Positions 24,813 through 33,686 are shown, counted from the first letter of the stretch. The stretch is 37,681 nucleotides of DNA from an uncultured Bacteroidaceae bacterium (GCA_904502185.1 CAJGDX010000010.1:1-37681), one strand, 5' to 3'. Notes: generated from the sequence alone by a model not told the origin. Numbers and translations: made by a program.

Positions 24813-26129
24813 TTACGCATCGGCATCTTTTCGCCTGAATATACTATGGCCATAGATTGCAATTACGACAAAGCTAATCAACGGCAGAATGAAAGATATG
24901 TTCACTGCCGGATAGCCGCATATAGATTCACAATCAATTACCATAGCCTGAAGCGGTGGCAGGACAGAGCCTCCAAGAATAGCCGTTATAAGTCCGGCCG
25001 CGCCCAATTTTGCATCGTCGCCCAGCCCTCTGAGCGCAACACCATATATTGTAGGGAACATCAGCGACATGCAGCCCGACACTGCCACCAGCGAATAAAG
25101 TCCGTAAATGTTTCGCAAGAATATTGCTCCTATGACAAACAACGAAGCTGCAACAGCCAATATACTCAACAACTTTCCGGGATTTATATACCGCAACAGA
25201 TAGGTACAGATGAAGCGGCTGCAACAAAACAGAATCATTGCAGCTATATTGTATTTCTGCGACAACACTTCGGCTGCCTTCTCTTCCATTCCCTGCGAAG
25301 TGAAAAGCTGTGTTCCATACTGAATAATAAATGTCCAACACATAATCTGCGCACCAACATAGAAGAACTGAGCAACTACGCCATTACGATAATGCGCAAC
25401 AGCGAACAATCTTTTGCTTGTAGCTGCAAACTCGAATCTACCGGCAGCACCCTTTTCCATAGGCATTTTTGTAAATGCAAACAACAGGAAAATGACACCA
25501 ATGACAAGTCCGATGGCAATATACGGCTCAATCAGCACCGATAGGTCCGCATCGCGAACAGCCGCAAATTCGCCATCCGGCAGCACCATTCGCTCCTCGC
25601 TGCTAAGGGGATTAAGCCTGTTCTGAATAAAATTCATTGCAACATACATACCCAACAGCGAACCGATAGGATTGAACGACTGTGCAAGATTCAGACGACG
25701 CGTGGCACTCTTCTCGTCGCCAAGCGACAGAATGTAAGGGTTACAACTTGTTTCGAGAAACGAAAGACCGCATGTAAGCACAAAATAGGCAAGCAGAAAA
25801 GGATAATAACTACCCAGTTCCTTTGCCGGAAGAAACATCAATGCACCAATGGCATAAAGCGCGAGTCCGAGCATTATTCCCGCCTTGTAGGAGTAGCGAC
25901 GAATGAACATTGCAGCAGGAATAGCCATAGCAAAATAGCCGCCATAAAAAGCCACCTGCACAAGAGCGCCATCCGTTACGCTCATACGAAAAATCTTTGA
26001 GAATGCCTTTACCATGGGATTGGTAACATCATTGGCAAAACCCCACAAAGCGAAACAGCTTGTCACCAACACAAATGGCAGCAGCAAGCCGATATTTCCA
26101 ATTTTATTCTGTCTGTTTTTCATTTCCAT
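24813..26129 (-). CDS. fucP: L-fucose:H+ symporter-like MFS permease
   Basis: 438 residues, the length of E. coli FucP, with about 12 spans. Family features visible are ALWGFANDVTNP, the FYGGYFAMAIPAA segment, SFLETSCNP and RLNLAQSFNPIGS, and a second-half FYVGAQIMCW. The substrate may be L-fucose or another sugar. Start 26129 is chosen; an in-frame ATG at 26123 is equally possible. tamB begins 19 bases after its stop, so the three genes may share a transcript. Confidence 0.8.
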   Translation of the reverse strand: MEMKNRQNKIGNIGLLLPFVLVTSCFALWGFANDVTNPMVKAFSKIFRMSVTDGALVQVAFYGGYFAMAIPAAMFIRRYSYKAGIMLGLALYAIGALMFLPAKELGSYYPFLLAYFVLTCGLSFLETSCNPYILSLGDEKSATRRLNLAQSFNPIGSLLGMYVAMNFIQNRLNPLSSEERMVLPDGEFAAVRDADLSVLIEPYIAIGLVIGVIFLLFAFTKMPMEKGAAGRFEFAATSKRLFAVAHYRNGVVAQFFYVGAQIMCWTFIIQYGTQLFTSQGMEEKAAEVLSQKYNIAAMILFCCSRFICTYLLRYINPGKLLSILAVAASLFVIGAIFLRNIYGLYSLVAVSGCMSLMFPTIYGVALRGLGDDAKLGAAGLITAILGGSVLPPLQAMVIDCESICGYPAVNISFILPLISFVVIAIYGHSIFRRKDADA

Positions 26130-26149
26130 CTGTTATGCTTATAAAATTA

Positions 26150-26157
26150 CAAATTTA
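26150..26157 (-). promoter_or_regulatory. Probable -7 box ahead of fucP
   Basis: Minus-strand TAAATTTG (TAnnTTTG) 20 bases ahead of the 26129 start. No clear -33 TTTG at the usual spacing. Confidence 0.4.
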
Positions 26158-26285
26158 GCGTTTTTTACATAAACAGAGCGTATAATTCTGTTAATTTAGA
26201 CAAAAGGGGAAGATAATTTGCAAGAAAAAGAGAAAACATAGCAGGTAAGCCTTGAATTTATCAACAGCATAAATATATTTTTTTG

Positions 26286-26293
26286 TAACTTTG
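26286..26293 (+). promoter_or_regulatory. -7 box of the ttcA-menA operon
   Basis: TAACTTTG fits TAnnTTTG, 35 bases ahead of the ttcA ATG. No clear -33. Confidence 0.5.
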
Positions 26294-26327
26294 CAGCCGA
26301 AAAAAAACAATTCACAGAACCAGCCCC

Positions 26328-27083
26328 ATGCCCAAGTTCACAGACGAACAACTGATAAGGAGAAAAATAGAACGCCGTTTCAATAAGGCACTTAAGGACT
26401 ACACGATGCTCGCCGACGGCGACCACATACTCGTAGCCCTGTCCGGAGGCAAAGACTCACTGGCACTGCTCGAATTTCTGGCAGCACAAAGCCGCAAGCA
26501 CAAGCCCGGTATAAAAATCACGGCAGCGCACATACGTCTTAGAAATATCGAATATCTTTCCGACTCGCAGATACTGGAAAAATTCTGCAACGACAATGAA
26601 GTGACATTCCACCTTGTCGAAGGTGAATTCGATGCCACCGGCGACAAAAGAAAATCGCCCTGCTTTCTATGTTCGTGGAACAGACGCAAAGCCCTTTTCG
26701 AACTTGCACAGGAACTGGGATGCAACAAACTGGCATTGGGACACAACATGGACGATTTTCTGGAAACACTGCTGATGAACATAACTTTCCAGGGAGCCTT
26801 TTCGGCAATGGCACCCACCATGCAGATGCAGAAATTTCCGCTGACAGTCATACGTCCGCTGTGTCTTGCCAACGAAGCCGACATTGAAAAGCTCGCCACA
26901 TTGGCACAATATCCCCAACAGATAAAAAGATGCCCCTTCGAGCGCGACAGCAACAGGGAAGAGATGAAAAAACTGCTGAAAAAACTTGAAGAACTGAACC
27001 CCGAAGCGCGATACAGCCTGTGGGGAAGCATGACAAACATACAACCTGAACTGTTGCCACCACACGTAGACAAACAGATGTAA
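26328..27083 (+). CDS. ttcA: TtcA-like tRNA 2-thiocytidine(32) synthetase
   Basis: 251 residues with the PP-loop SGGKDS at residues 39-44, CxxC at C112 and C115 (PCFLCSWNRR), a third cysteine C202 (KRCPFE) and LGHNMDDFLETL near residue 137. Three cysteines fit the [4Fe-4S]-dependent TtcA type that thiolates cytidine 32 of certain tRNAs. E. coli TtcA is about 310 residues, so this is a short version. First gene of a four-gene plus-strand operon. Confidence 0.82.
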   Translation: MPKFTDEQLIRRKIERRFNKALKDYTMLADGDHILVALSGGKDSLALLEFLAAQSRKHKPGIKITAAHIRLRNIEYLSDSQILEKFCNDNEVTFHLVEGEFDATGDKRKSPCFLCSWNRRKALFELAQELGCNKLALGHNMDDFLETLLMNITFQGAFSAMAPTMQMQKFPLTVIRPLCLANEADIEKLATLAQYPQQIKRCPFERDSNREEMKKLLKKLEELNPEARYSLWGSMTNIQPELLPPHVDKQM

Positions 27084-27104
27084 AACCGAAAAACAAGATA
27101 AAAA

Positions 27105-27479
27105 ATGAACAAAGCAATCCTGACCGTCCTTTTATTGGTAATCTCCAACACTTTTATGACATTTGCATGGTACGGAAACTTAAAACTGCAACAGATGAAA
27201 GTTATAAGTTCCACCACTCCGCTCATCTTCATCATATTGATAAGCTGGGCGATAGCAATGTTGGAATACTCGTTTCTGATACCTGCCAACCGCATCGGTT
27301 CCGACATCAACGGAGGCCCCTTCTCACTGGTACAGCTGAAGGTTATACAAGAGGCCATTTCCTGCATAGTATTCGGTGTAATTGTTACACTCTGTTTCAA
27401 GGGAGAAGCTCTTGCATGGAATCACATAGTAGCTTTCATACTGCTGATACTTGCAGTATATTTCGTTTTTATTAAATAA
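27105..27479 (+). CDS. DUF486 / DMT-family small membrane protein
   Basis: 124 residues with four hydrophobic spans and the family segment FMTFAWYGNLKL and YSFLIPANRIG, as in DUF486 proteins of the drug/metabolite transporter superfamily. Function unknown. It lies 21 bases after ttcA and six bases before menG. Confidence 0.8.
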   Translation: MNKAILTVLLLVISNTFMTFAWYGNLKLQQMKVISSTTPLIFIILISWAIAMLEYSFLIPANRIGSDINGGPFSLVQLKVIQEAISCIVFGVIVTLCFKGEALAWNHIVAFILLILAVYFVFIK

Positions 27480-27485
27480 AGCAAC

Positions 27486-28181
27486 ATGGCAAAGAAAGAA
27501 GGAATAAGAAAATTATTCGACAATATAGCACCCGACTACGACAAATTGAACCACATACTTTCGCTGAACATCGACAAAGGGTGGAGAAAGAAGGCTGTAC
27601 GCGAAATTGCAGACACCGACACCCCCTTGTCGGTTCTTGACGTAGCATGCGGAACAGGTGATTTCACAATTGAAATCGCCCAGAAAGCAGCCAAAGGAAG
27701 CAACGTCACAGGAATAGACCTCTCAGAAGGGATGATGAAAATCGGACGCGAAAAGATTTCCGCAGCAGGCGTACAAGCAACAATGGAACAGGGAGATTGC
27801 GAAGCATTGTCATACAATGACTGTACATTTGACCGCATATCAGTAGGATTCGGAGTGCGCAATTTCGAACATCTGTCACTGGGATTGAGCGAAATGTGCC
27901 GAGTGCTGAAAAAAGATGGCAAACTTGTGATTCTGGAGTTGTCGGTACCCTCAAACTCATTCGTACGCGCATGCTACAAACTATATTTTCTGAAAATACT
28001 TCCTGCAATCGGCGGATGGATATCAGGCGACAGATCGGCATACGAATACCTCCCTGCATCTGTATTGCGTTTCCCCGCACCCGACAAATTCATGGAGATG
28101 ATGCGCGAGGCGGGATTCAACAACGTAACCCACAAGGCACTCACATTCGGAATATGCCGCATGTACATAGGAAAGAAATAA
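27486..28181 (+). CDS. ubiE: Demethylmenaquinone methyltransferase (MenG/UbiE)
   Basis: 231-residue class I methyltransferase. The SAM motif LDVACGTGDF is at residues 51-60, the family signature GIRKLFDNIAPDYDKLNHILS at the N-terminus, and ISVGFGVRNFEHL in the middle. It methylates demethylmenaquinone in the last step of menaquinone synthesis. One base separates it from menA, which makes its substrate. Confidence 0.93.
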   Translation: MAKKEGIRKLFDNIAPDYDKLNHILSLNIDKGWRKKAVREIADTDTPLSVLDVACGTGDFTIEIAQKAAKGSNVTGIDLSEGMMKIGREKISAAGVQATMEQGDCEALSYNDCTFDRISVGFGVRNFEHLSLGLSEMCRVLKKDGKLVILELSVPSNSFVRACYKLYFLKILPAIGGWISGDRSAYEYLPASVLRFPAPDKFMEMMREAGFNNVTHKALTFGICRMYIGKK

Positions 28182-28182
28182 G

Positions 28183-29067
28183 ATGACAGCCAGATGGATT
28201 GAAGCCATGCGTCCAAGGACATTGCCGGTGAGTGTGTCGGGCGTAATTGCAGGTACAGCGTGTGCAGTGATGGATGGAGCATTTTCATTCACACCTGCAA
28301 TATTGTGTCTGCTTTTTGCCATGCTGGCACAGATTGCATCAAACTTCGGAAATGAATATTTCGACTACAAAAACGGCATCGACCGCAAAGGGCGCGATGG
28401 GTTTCGTCGTGGTGTCACCGAAGGCGACATCAGCCCCAAGGCCATGAAATATGCGACATTCGGCACATTGGCAATTGCTGCTGCAGTTGGTTGCACCATG
28501 TTGTTTTACGCAGATTGGTGGATTATCCCCATAGGCATAGCCATTGGCATCTTCGCACTTGCATACAGCGCAGGCCCCTATCCTCTATCCCATCATGGTC
28601 TTGGCGACGTAGCCGTAATAGTATTCTTCGGAGTGGCACCGGTAACCCTCACATGCTATCTTCAACAGGGCAGTTGGGAATCAATCGCCACATCACTCCC
28701 CACATCCATAGCCATTGGATTATTAGCCGCAAACGTACTGATAGTAAACAACTACCGCGACATGGATGACGACAGGGCTGTAAACAAAAACACAACTGTG
28801 GTAATTTTCGGAAGAAACAGAATGAGGTGGTGTTACCTGCTGTCAGGCATAACAGGAATGGCTGTAATGTTCCCCGTATGGAGGATATTGCCACTCTATT
28901 GCATGGCAGTTCCCCTGCTCTATTTAGGATTTCACATCAACACATGGCGCAAAATAAGCAGTAGTCAAGGGGCAGCACTTAACCCGCTGCTGGGCGAAAC
29001 AGCAAGAAATCTTCTTATTTTCACTCTTCTTTTTCTAGCAGCGGCAATCATCTGTCAATCTTTCTGA
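28183..29067 (+). CDS. menA: 1,4-dihydroxy-2-naphthoate polyprenyltransferase
   Basis: 294-residue UbiA-superfamily membrane enzyme that attaches the polyprenyl chain to 1,4-dihydroxy-2-naphthoate. The first aspartate-rich motif is N57EYFD61 followed by KNGID67, the second N190YRDMDDD. About nine spans. Last gene of the operon with ubiE; its final 20 bases overlap the end of the convergent BASS gene. Confidence 0.92.
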   Translation: MTARWIEAMRPRTLPVSVSGVIAGTACAVMDGAFSFTPAILCLLFAMLAQIASNFGNEYFDYKNGIDRKGRDGFRRGVTEGDISPKAMKYATFGTLAIAAAVGCTMLFYADWWIIPIGIAIGIFALAYSAGPYPLSHHGLGDVAVIVFFGVAPVTLTCYLQQGSWESIATSLPTSIAIGLLAANVLIVNNYRDMDDDRAVNKNTTVVIFGRNRMRWCYLLSGITGMAVMFPVWRILPLYCMAVPLLYLGFHINTWRKISSSQGAALNPLLGETARNLLIFTLLFLAAAIICQSF

Positions 29068-29905
29068 TAAAATAGACATACAGCAACAAGATAACATTCA
29101 TCATCAATGCGTAAATGATGGCAGGAATAGCCATTTCGCCACTATTGAAGATGAAAGGTGAGGTTGCAATGGCAATAGCCTGTGCTGCATTCTGCATACC
29201 CACCTCAATAACAATCGTACGACGCTCGGCATTGCCACCGCCGCTAATTCGCGACAGCAACGAACTGCACAACATCGACACGAGGATAAGCGCTGTTACA
29301 GCAACCCCCAACAAAGTAAAATTATCAATAATCTCTGTTGTATACTGGAGAAAAAAAACAAACGCAAGGAACATCAGTGCCGGGAAAGCAGCCTTACCCA
29401 ACACCCTGCTTACCTTTTCGGCTGCCACAGGACGCAATCTTTTGAATGCTATACCCAGCAGCATCGGAACAAGAAGCAACACTATATTCTGCATCAACAG
29501 TTTACCCACAGGCAGTGTCACTGTTACACCCGACTGCGCAGAGAGATACAAAGAGACTGCCTCCATAATGAAAGGCAGTGTAAAAAGTGTAATAATGCTG
29601 CTCAATGCCGTCAGCGTAACCGAGAGTGCCACATTCCCCTTGACAAGCATGGAAAAAACATTTGACGAACTGCCTCCGGGGCAACAGGCTATTAGCACCA
29701 ATCCCATAAAATATACAGGAGAGAGTTCCATGACATATGCAACACCAAAAGCCACCAACGGCAAGAGAACAATCTGTCCGAACATCCCGACAAATACGGC
29801 ACGCGGACTCCTTGCAACATCGGTAAAAGACTTCCTGTTCAGTTCTGTTCCCAAAAGGAACATAAGCACTACAAGAATAGGAACAACTATCAAAACAGAA
29901 TTCAT
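29048..29905 (-). CDS. Bile acid:sodium symporter (BASS) family transporter
   Basis: 285 residues, about nine or ten spans. Family markers are IACCPGGSSSNVFSMLVKGNVALSVTLTA and the second half VGMQNAAQAIAIA. Substrate unknown; family members carry bile acids, pantoate, pyruvate and other anions with sodium. It follows the esterase gene by 39 bases on the same strand and overlaps menA convergently by 20 bases. Confidence 0.85.
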   Translation of the reverse strand: MNSVLIVVPILVVLMFLLGTELNRKSFTDVARSPRAVFVGMFGQIVLLPLVAFGVAYVMELSPVYFMGLVLIACCPGGSSSNVFSMLVKGNVALSVTLTALSSIITLFTLPFIMEAVSLYLSAQSGVTVTLPVGKLLMQNIVLLLVPMLLGIAFKRLRPVAAEKVSRVLGKAAFPALMFLAFVFFLQYTTEIIDNFTLLGVAVTALILVSMLCSSLLSRISGGGNAERRTIVIEVGMQNAAQAIAIATSPFIFNSGEMAIPAIIYALMMNVILLLYVYFIRKIDR

Positions 29906-29944
29906 GGTCGTTTATTGCTTAAAAATTACGAACCGGCAACAATT

Positions 29945-31561
29945 TTATTTTACAAAAATCTTACGGCCGTTCTTTATATATATACCACGCTGAGGAGCGC
30001 TGACAGGCTGACCATACAGGTTATAGTAAACATCGCTTTCAACGACCTGTTCAATAGGAGTCTTGATGTCGGTAAGAACATTGTCTACATTCAGCATCCA
30101 CTCCGTAAGGTCCTGCACAATCTGTTTATGATACGTGTACGAAGTCTTGAAACCGTATCCGTGTCCTCCGGTAGGAAAATTCTTAGTGTGAACAGAAACG
30201 CCATTCTCTTCCAAAGCCTTGGTATAATTTATGCTGTTCAGCGGAGGAACAACACCATCATCATCAGCCCAACAGATGTACGCCATAGGTGTATCCTTGG
30301 TTACCTGCTTCTCGTTGCTGTACAGCTTCACCAATGCAGGAGGCGGATTCTTGCCTATGAGATTGTTGCGCGAGCCCTTATGGGTGTAACTTGCATCCAT
30401 TGTAATCACCGGATAGAATAGAATCTGGAAAGCAGGTCGTTCAGCAGCAGAAGCATGCGTTGCAACAGTGGAAGCCAAATGACCGCCAGCGCTGAAGCCG
30501 ATGACACCTATCTGTCCGGTGGAAGTATTGCACTCCTCCACATTACGACGCAGATAATCCATTGCATCCAGGGCCTGTTTCATTGGAGCATCATGGGCGG
30601 TAGGCGGCGTTGTATATGTAAGCAATGCGGCTGTATAGCCCAGTTCATTGAAAAACGGTGCCCAGCTTGCGCCCTCATTGCTTCCGGCTATGCTTGAATA
30701 TCCGCCACCGGGAATTATCAGTATTGCACGGCCGTTTGATTTCTCGGCAGAAGACCTGAACAGCTTGAGCGAAGCGCCTGATGAAAGTTCCAGATACCTG
30801 ATAGTCATAGCCCCGACCTCGCTTGTCTGAAACATACTGCCTATTTCACTTTTACTGGACCAAAAGCCCAAATATCCGCCTTCGCCACCATATTCGTTAA
30901 TATATTTGCCATCTTCATTGTTGGCAAGCAGAAAACCATTCGTACCTTCAACAATTTTCCAAGCATAGATTTTTGAGGAGAGAATAGCCTTGTCATTCAC
31001 CTTGGCCAATGTCTTTGTGGTATCCGTACGGTTATAAACCACTATACCTGTATAAGGGTTACCCGTAAAAGCCCACTGATAAGCATCTTTTACAGCATCA
31101 TCCTTTGTAGTCTTCACATTGCATTTGTATCCATTCTCCACCGTGACATAATCAGCTCCATTGCGTAAAGCTAGATTATACCAATGGGCATTTTTCAAAT
31201 CCTTGGAAAGTTCAAAAGGCAAATTCCAGGCAGCGACTATACGAACCACTTTGTCAACATTCGAGATTTTCACAGGCTCAGGAATCGAGTATGTGGTATA
31301 TGCCTGACGCTTCACCTTGTCAGGTACCTTGCTGATTACCTGACCGAGAAGAGCAACCTCAGTATACTTGTCAAGCAGGTTGCCATCTGCATCTTCCACG
31401 CGATAGGTTATAGTCAGTTCACCTGACGGATAGTCAAGTGAATCCTCCGAACAGAAAGCATAATTTTCCACAGGAGATACACTTTTTTCGGCAGCGACTG
31501 CAAACATCGAAACTGCCAAGAACAAAAGAAGTGCATGAACAGATAATTTCAATTGGCTCAT
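29945..31561 (-). CDS. Secreted alpha/beta-hydrolase (esterase-like) with C-terminal sorting-like tail
   Basis: 538 residues. A signal peptide (to about residue 24) is followed by a beta-rich region to about residue 270 that includes QWAFTGNPYTG and YGGEGGYLGFW, resembling the lectin-like domains of Prevotella secreted proteins. The hydrolase has the oxyanion segment IIPGGGYSS, serine S357 in GFSAGG, aspartate about D435 in ADDDG and histidine about H467 in GGHGYG. The last 25 residues contain YNLYGQPV and RGIYIKNGRKIFVK, similar to short tails of Prevotella and type IX secreted proteins. It may deacetylate plant polysaccharide, but substrate is not shown. The start at 31561 places the signal peptide first; the open frame upstream is not used. 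Confidence 0.75.
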   Translation of the reverse strand: MSQLKLSVHALLLFLAVSMFAVAAEKSVSPVENYAFCSEDSLDYPSGELTITYRVEDADGNLLDKYTEVALLGQVISKVPDKVKRQAYTTYSIPEPVKISNVDKVVRIVAAWNLPFELSKDLKNAHWYNLALRNGADYVTVENGYKCNVKTTKDDAVKDAYQWAFTGNPYTGIVVYNRTDTTKTLAKVNDKAILSSKIYAWKIVEGTNGFLLANNEDGKYINEYGGEGGYLGFWSSKSEIGSMFQTSEVGAMTIRYLELSSGASLKLFRSSAEKSNGRAILIIPGGGYSSIAGSNEGASWAPFFNELGYTAALLTYTTPPTAHDAPMKQALDAMDYLRRNVEECNTSTGQIGVIGFSAGGHLASTVATHASAAERPAFQILFYPVITMDASYTHKGSRNNLIGKNPPPALVKLYSNEKQVTKDTPMAYICWADDDGVVPPLNSINYTKALEENGVSVHTKNFPTGGHGYGFKTSYTYHKQIVQDLTEWMLNVDNVLTDIKTPIEQVVESDVYYNLYGQPVSAPQRGIYIKNGRKIFVK

Positions 31562-31645
31562 AACAAAACAAACGATTATATCCGGAAACGCCCCAAATCC
31601 ACAAAAATCCAAGCCGTTTCCGAATTAATTATAAATTTTATTCTG

Positions 31646-31653
31646 CAAACATA
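31646..31653 (-). promoter_or_regulatory. -7 box of the esterase gene
   Basis: Minus-strand TATGTTTG (TAnnTTTG), about 85 bases ahead of the start codon, in an AT-rich gap. -33 unclear. Confidence 0.4.
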
Positions 31654-31703
31654 CTCAACATTTGGCACAATAAAAAATTATTACCAAAAAATCCAACAAC
31701 ATC

Positions 31704-32120
31704 CTACCTGACAACCCGTTTCCTACGATACAGAAGTTCCCTTATAGCCATGGCAGTGCTGTTGTTCAACGAACGTAACAACATCGCCGAATCGGGTTTC
31801 ACGCTATCCAGCCAACGGGCAGTCAACGACGTTGCAACAAAATTGGCAGCCAAAAGCTGCAACGAATCGAGCTGGGCATCGTCCCAATTTGCAGGCAACA
31901 GCAACAGGTAAGAGGCATTATCCTCGGAGAGAGACATTTTGGCAAAAGGCAAGAGCAATTGCAACAGTTCGTCAAGTGCAGCCACCCACAATGGCTCAAC
32001 CCTCGGAGCATCATCCTCGCAACAGGCAATCATCTCGTTATTCTCATTTTTCAGAGCCAGAAGTGCAGTCTGCCTGTACATCTCGTCAAAAATTCCGCTT
32101 TTGTCAATTTCTATATTCAT
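31704..32120 (-). CDS. Hypothetical protein, last gene of capsid-type cassette
   Basis: 138 residues, acidic and helix-forming in the first two thirds, ending in a basic tail (ELLYRRKRVVR). No family recognised. ATG at 32120 is chosen; the open frame also starts two codons earlier at a TTG. It follows the 93-residue protein by 105 bases on the same strand. Position after an adaptor-like gene suggests a head-closure or neck-type protein, but this is inference. Confidence 0.6.
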   Translation of the reverse strand: MNIEIDKSGIFDEMYRQTALLALKNENNEMIACCEDDAPRVEPLWVAALDELLQLLLPFAKMSLSEDNASYLLLLPANWDDAQLDSLQLLAANFVATSLTARWLDSVKPDSAMLLRSLNNSTAMAIRELLYRRKRVVR

Positions 32121-32225
32121 AAGCAAACCTAATATTTACAAAACAACAAAAAAGAAAGAAAGAGCGACACTACACAAAGCAGCCATCAATAGCCGCCACC
32201 TGACAAATGCCGCTCATTCCCAAAG

Positions 32226-32507
32226 TCACTCTTCCATTATTTTCACCAGAGTAAATTCACTGCGACAACACAATTTTATATGTTGTCCGGCCATAACTCC
32301 CAGCAATGTAACTTCGCATTTATTCTCATCAAGCCCGAAGTCATCGTGAAAAAGATACTCCTCCTCGCCATCAATGCTCACAAGAACTTCAACCGGATAA
32401 GGACCGGACTTATGCACCCTTACCCTTATATCGCCTCCGCGCGAAACGATAGGAACAGTTTCCCACACATTGCCGCTCTGCACATACGCAAGATTATTTA
32501 CCGCCAT
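32226..32507 (-). CDS. Small beta-rich hypothetical protein of the capsid-type cassette
   Basis: 93 residues with alternating hydrophobic strands (RGGDIRVRVHKSG, VEVLVSIDGEEEYLF) and no signal peptide or membrane span. No family recognised; beta-rich proteins of this size next to capsid genes are often decoration or neck components, which is inference. It begins 33 bases after the adaptor-like gene. Confidence 0.6.
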   Translation of the reverse strand: MAVNNLAYVQSGNVWETVPIVSRGGDIRVRVHKSGPYPVEVLVSIDGEEEYLFHDDFGLDENKCEVTLLGVMAGQHIKLCCRSEFTLVKIMEE

Positions 32508-32540
32508 ATACTAACATATTTATATTAATGAAACACCAAA

Positions 32541-33179
32541 CTATTTACCACCGCTGCACATAGCCACTGCAAGTCCCATAAACACATTGGCCGCATCGAA
32601 TTTACCGTAGACATTACAGAGCAAGGAGGCACAATGATAGGCAACGGCAGAGACCAGCGAATCATCGTCACCGCTGATACCCTCGCCGGGACTGTATCGT
32701 GCCTCGTAGACAAGGTGCTCGATAGAGACAGCCACATCTCTATCCGACACAGGATAAGCCTTCAGGACAGACTCCGACGAATCGTTGCAAGCCTCCACAC
32801 AGACAGGTGACGATACCCCCGCCCTCATGTATCTGTTTTTCTGAAGCGACTCCATACGCGAGCCTGCCGAACAGGTAAAACTGCAGGGTGTCGACCACGA
32901 CGAAAGTTTCAACGAAACAAGACGGACATAGTCGGCAGGAAGTACAATCTCGGCACAACCTTCGGCAAGAACCCTAATAGCAGCAGAAATTGTACTCTTT
33001 ACATTCACCGTTCCCTGAGCCTTGTTCATCTGCACAAAAAGCACAGCCTCGGGCAACAAGCCCCTGATATGCCTGTCGAGCAGCAGCGTGTCGTCGCTTA
33101 TCAACGACACGCCACTGTCGTCACCTGCCTCATTCAACAGAAGGCGCACCTTGTCAACCAAAGTACTCTCGGAAATCAT
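32541..33179 (-). CDS. Phage head-tail adaptor-like protein
   Basis: 212 residues. The opening (TLVDKVRLLLNEAGDDSG, then SDDTLLLDRHIRGLLPEAVLFV) and the middle (LPADYVRLVSLKLSSW, followed by ESLQKNRYMRAG) have the layout of head-tail connector/adaptor proteins of Bacteroidetes tailed phages: an N-terminal helix bundle and a short strand region. A C-terminal helical part follows. Its ATG overlaps the preceding gene by four bases (ATGA). The identification is by pattern recollection, not by an alignment. Confidence 0.55.
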   Translation of the reverse strand: MISESTLVDKVRLLLNEAGDDSGVSLISDDTLLLDRHIRGLLPEAVLFVQMNKAQGTVNVKSTISAAIRVLAEGCAEIVLPADYVRLVSLKLSSWSTPCSFTCSAGSRMESLQKNRYMRAGVSSPVCVEACNDSSESVLKAYPVSDRDVAVSIEHLVYEARYSPGEGISGDDDSLVSAVAYHCASLLCNVYGKFDAANVFMGLAVAMCSGGK

Positions 33180-33601
33180 AGCCAGTTAGGAAAAGAGACT
33201 GCAAACTCGTCGGCCTTGGCACGGACTGCAGCCTTGTTCTGAAGTTCCGACAAAGGCACATTGAAAGGTTCACCCATCATCACACTGCGCGCCTGCTGCA
33301 CATTGGTTACATCGGCAAACACAGCCGAAGCAACATTCACCGACCCGGCAGCCGACTGAGCCTCAAGCTCTTCGGCAACATCTTCGCTCTGACCAATGAC
33401 AATCTCACCGTTTTTAAACTGCTCGCTATCCTCAATAGCCTTTTGATAAATAGGATTGTCTGTCACATAATGTGCAGGAGTCATTCCCGCAGAGTTGATT
33501 GAACCGCCGGTAAACTCCACACGCAGCAGAGCCTTGCCAATGCGGAAATAGCAACTGCGTTCAATCTGTCCTCTAATTTCGTATCTCACCCTTTTCTTCA
33601 T
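33176..33601 (-). CDS. Short phage-head-associated hypothetical protein
   Basis: 141 residues with a basic N-terminus (MKKRVRYEIRG), then FRIGKALLRVEFTGGSINSAG and ATPAHYVTDNP-type stretch YVTDNPIYQKAIEDSEQFKNG, resembling small proteins found next to capsid genes in Bacteroidetes prophages. The rest is alanine/glutamate rich. Function unknown. It follows the capsid-like gene after a 135-base gap that holds a 13-bp hairpin, and its stop overlaps the next gene's start. Confidence 0.6.
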   Translation of the reverse strand: MKKRVRYEIRGQIERSCYFRIGKALLRVEFTGGSINSAGMTPAHYVTDNPIYQKAIEDSEQFKNGEIVIGQSEDVAEELEAQSAAGSVNVASAVFADVTNVQQARSVMMGEPFNVPLSELQNKAAVRAKADEFAVSFPNWL

Positions 33602-33620
33602 AAATAAATACTTTAAAACA

Positions 33621-33686
33621 CACCGCAGCCCTCATTTTTATTATATGGAATTTTATTTCAGAGAAGAACATACGAGGGCTGCGGTG
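33621..33686 (-). terminator. Hairpin between the capsid-like gene and the downstream genes (attenuator candidate)
   Basis: CACCGCAGCCCTC (33621-33633) and GAGGGCTGCGGTG (33674-33686) form a perfect 13-base-pair GC-rich stem around a 40-base AT-rich loop. In the minus-strand RNA it lies 50 bases after the capsid-like stop codon and 20 bases before the next start. The 3' side continues GTGTTTTAAAG, a weak T-run. It could terminate part of the transcription or stabilise the capsid mRNA, giving more capsid than downstream product. Confidence 0.6.

Noticed and set aside
26399..27400. 333-codon minus-strand frame opposite ttcA and DUF486.
   Set aside because: Antisense to two well-supported genes, serine/cysteine-rich and without domain features.
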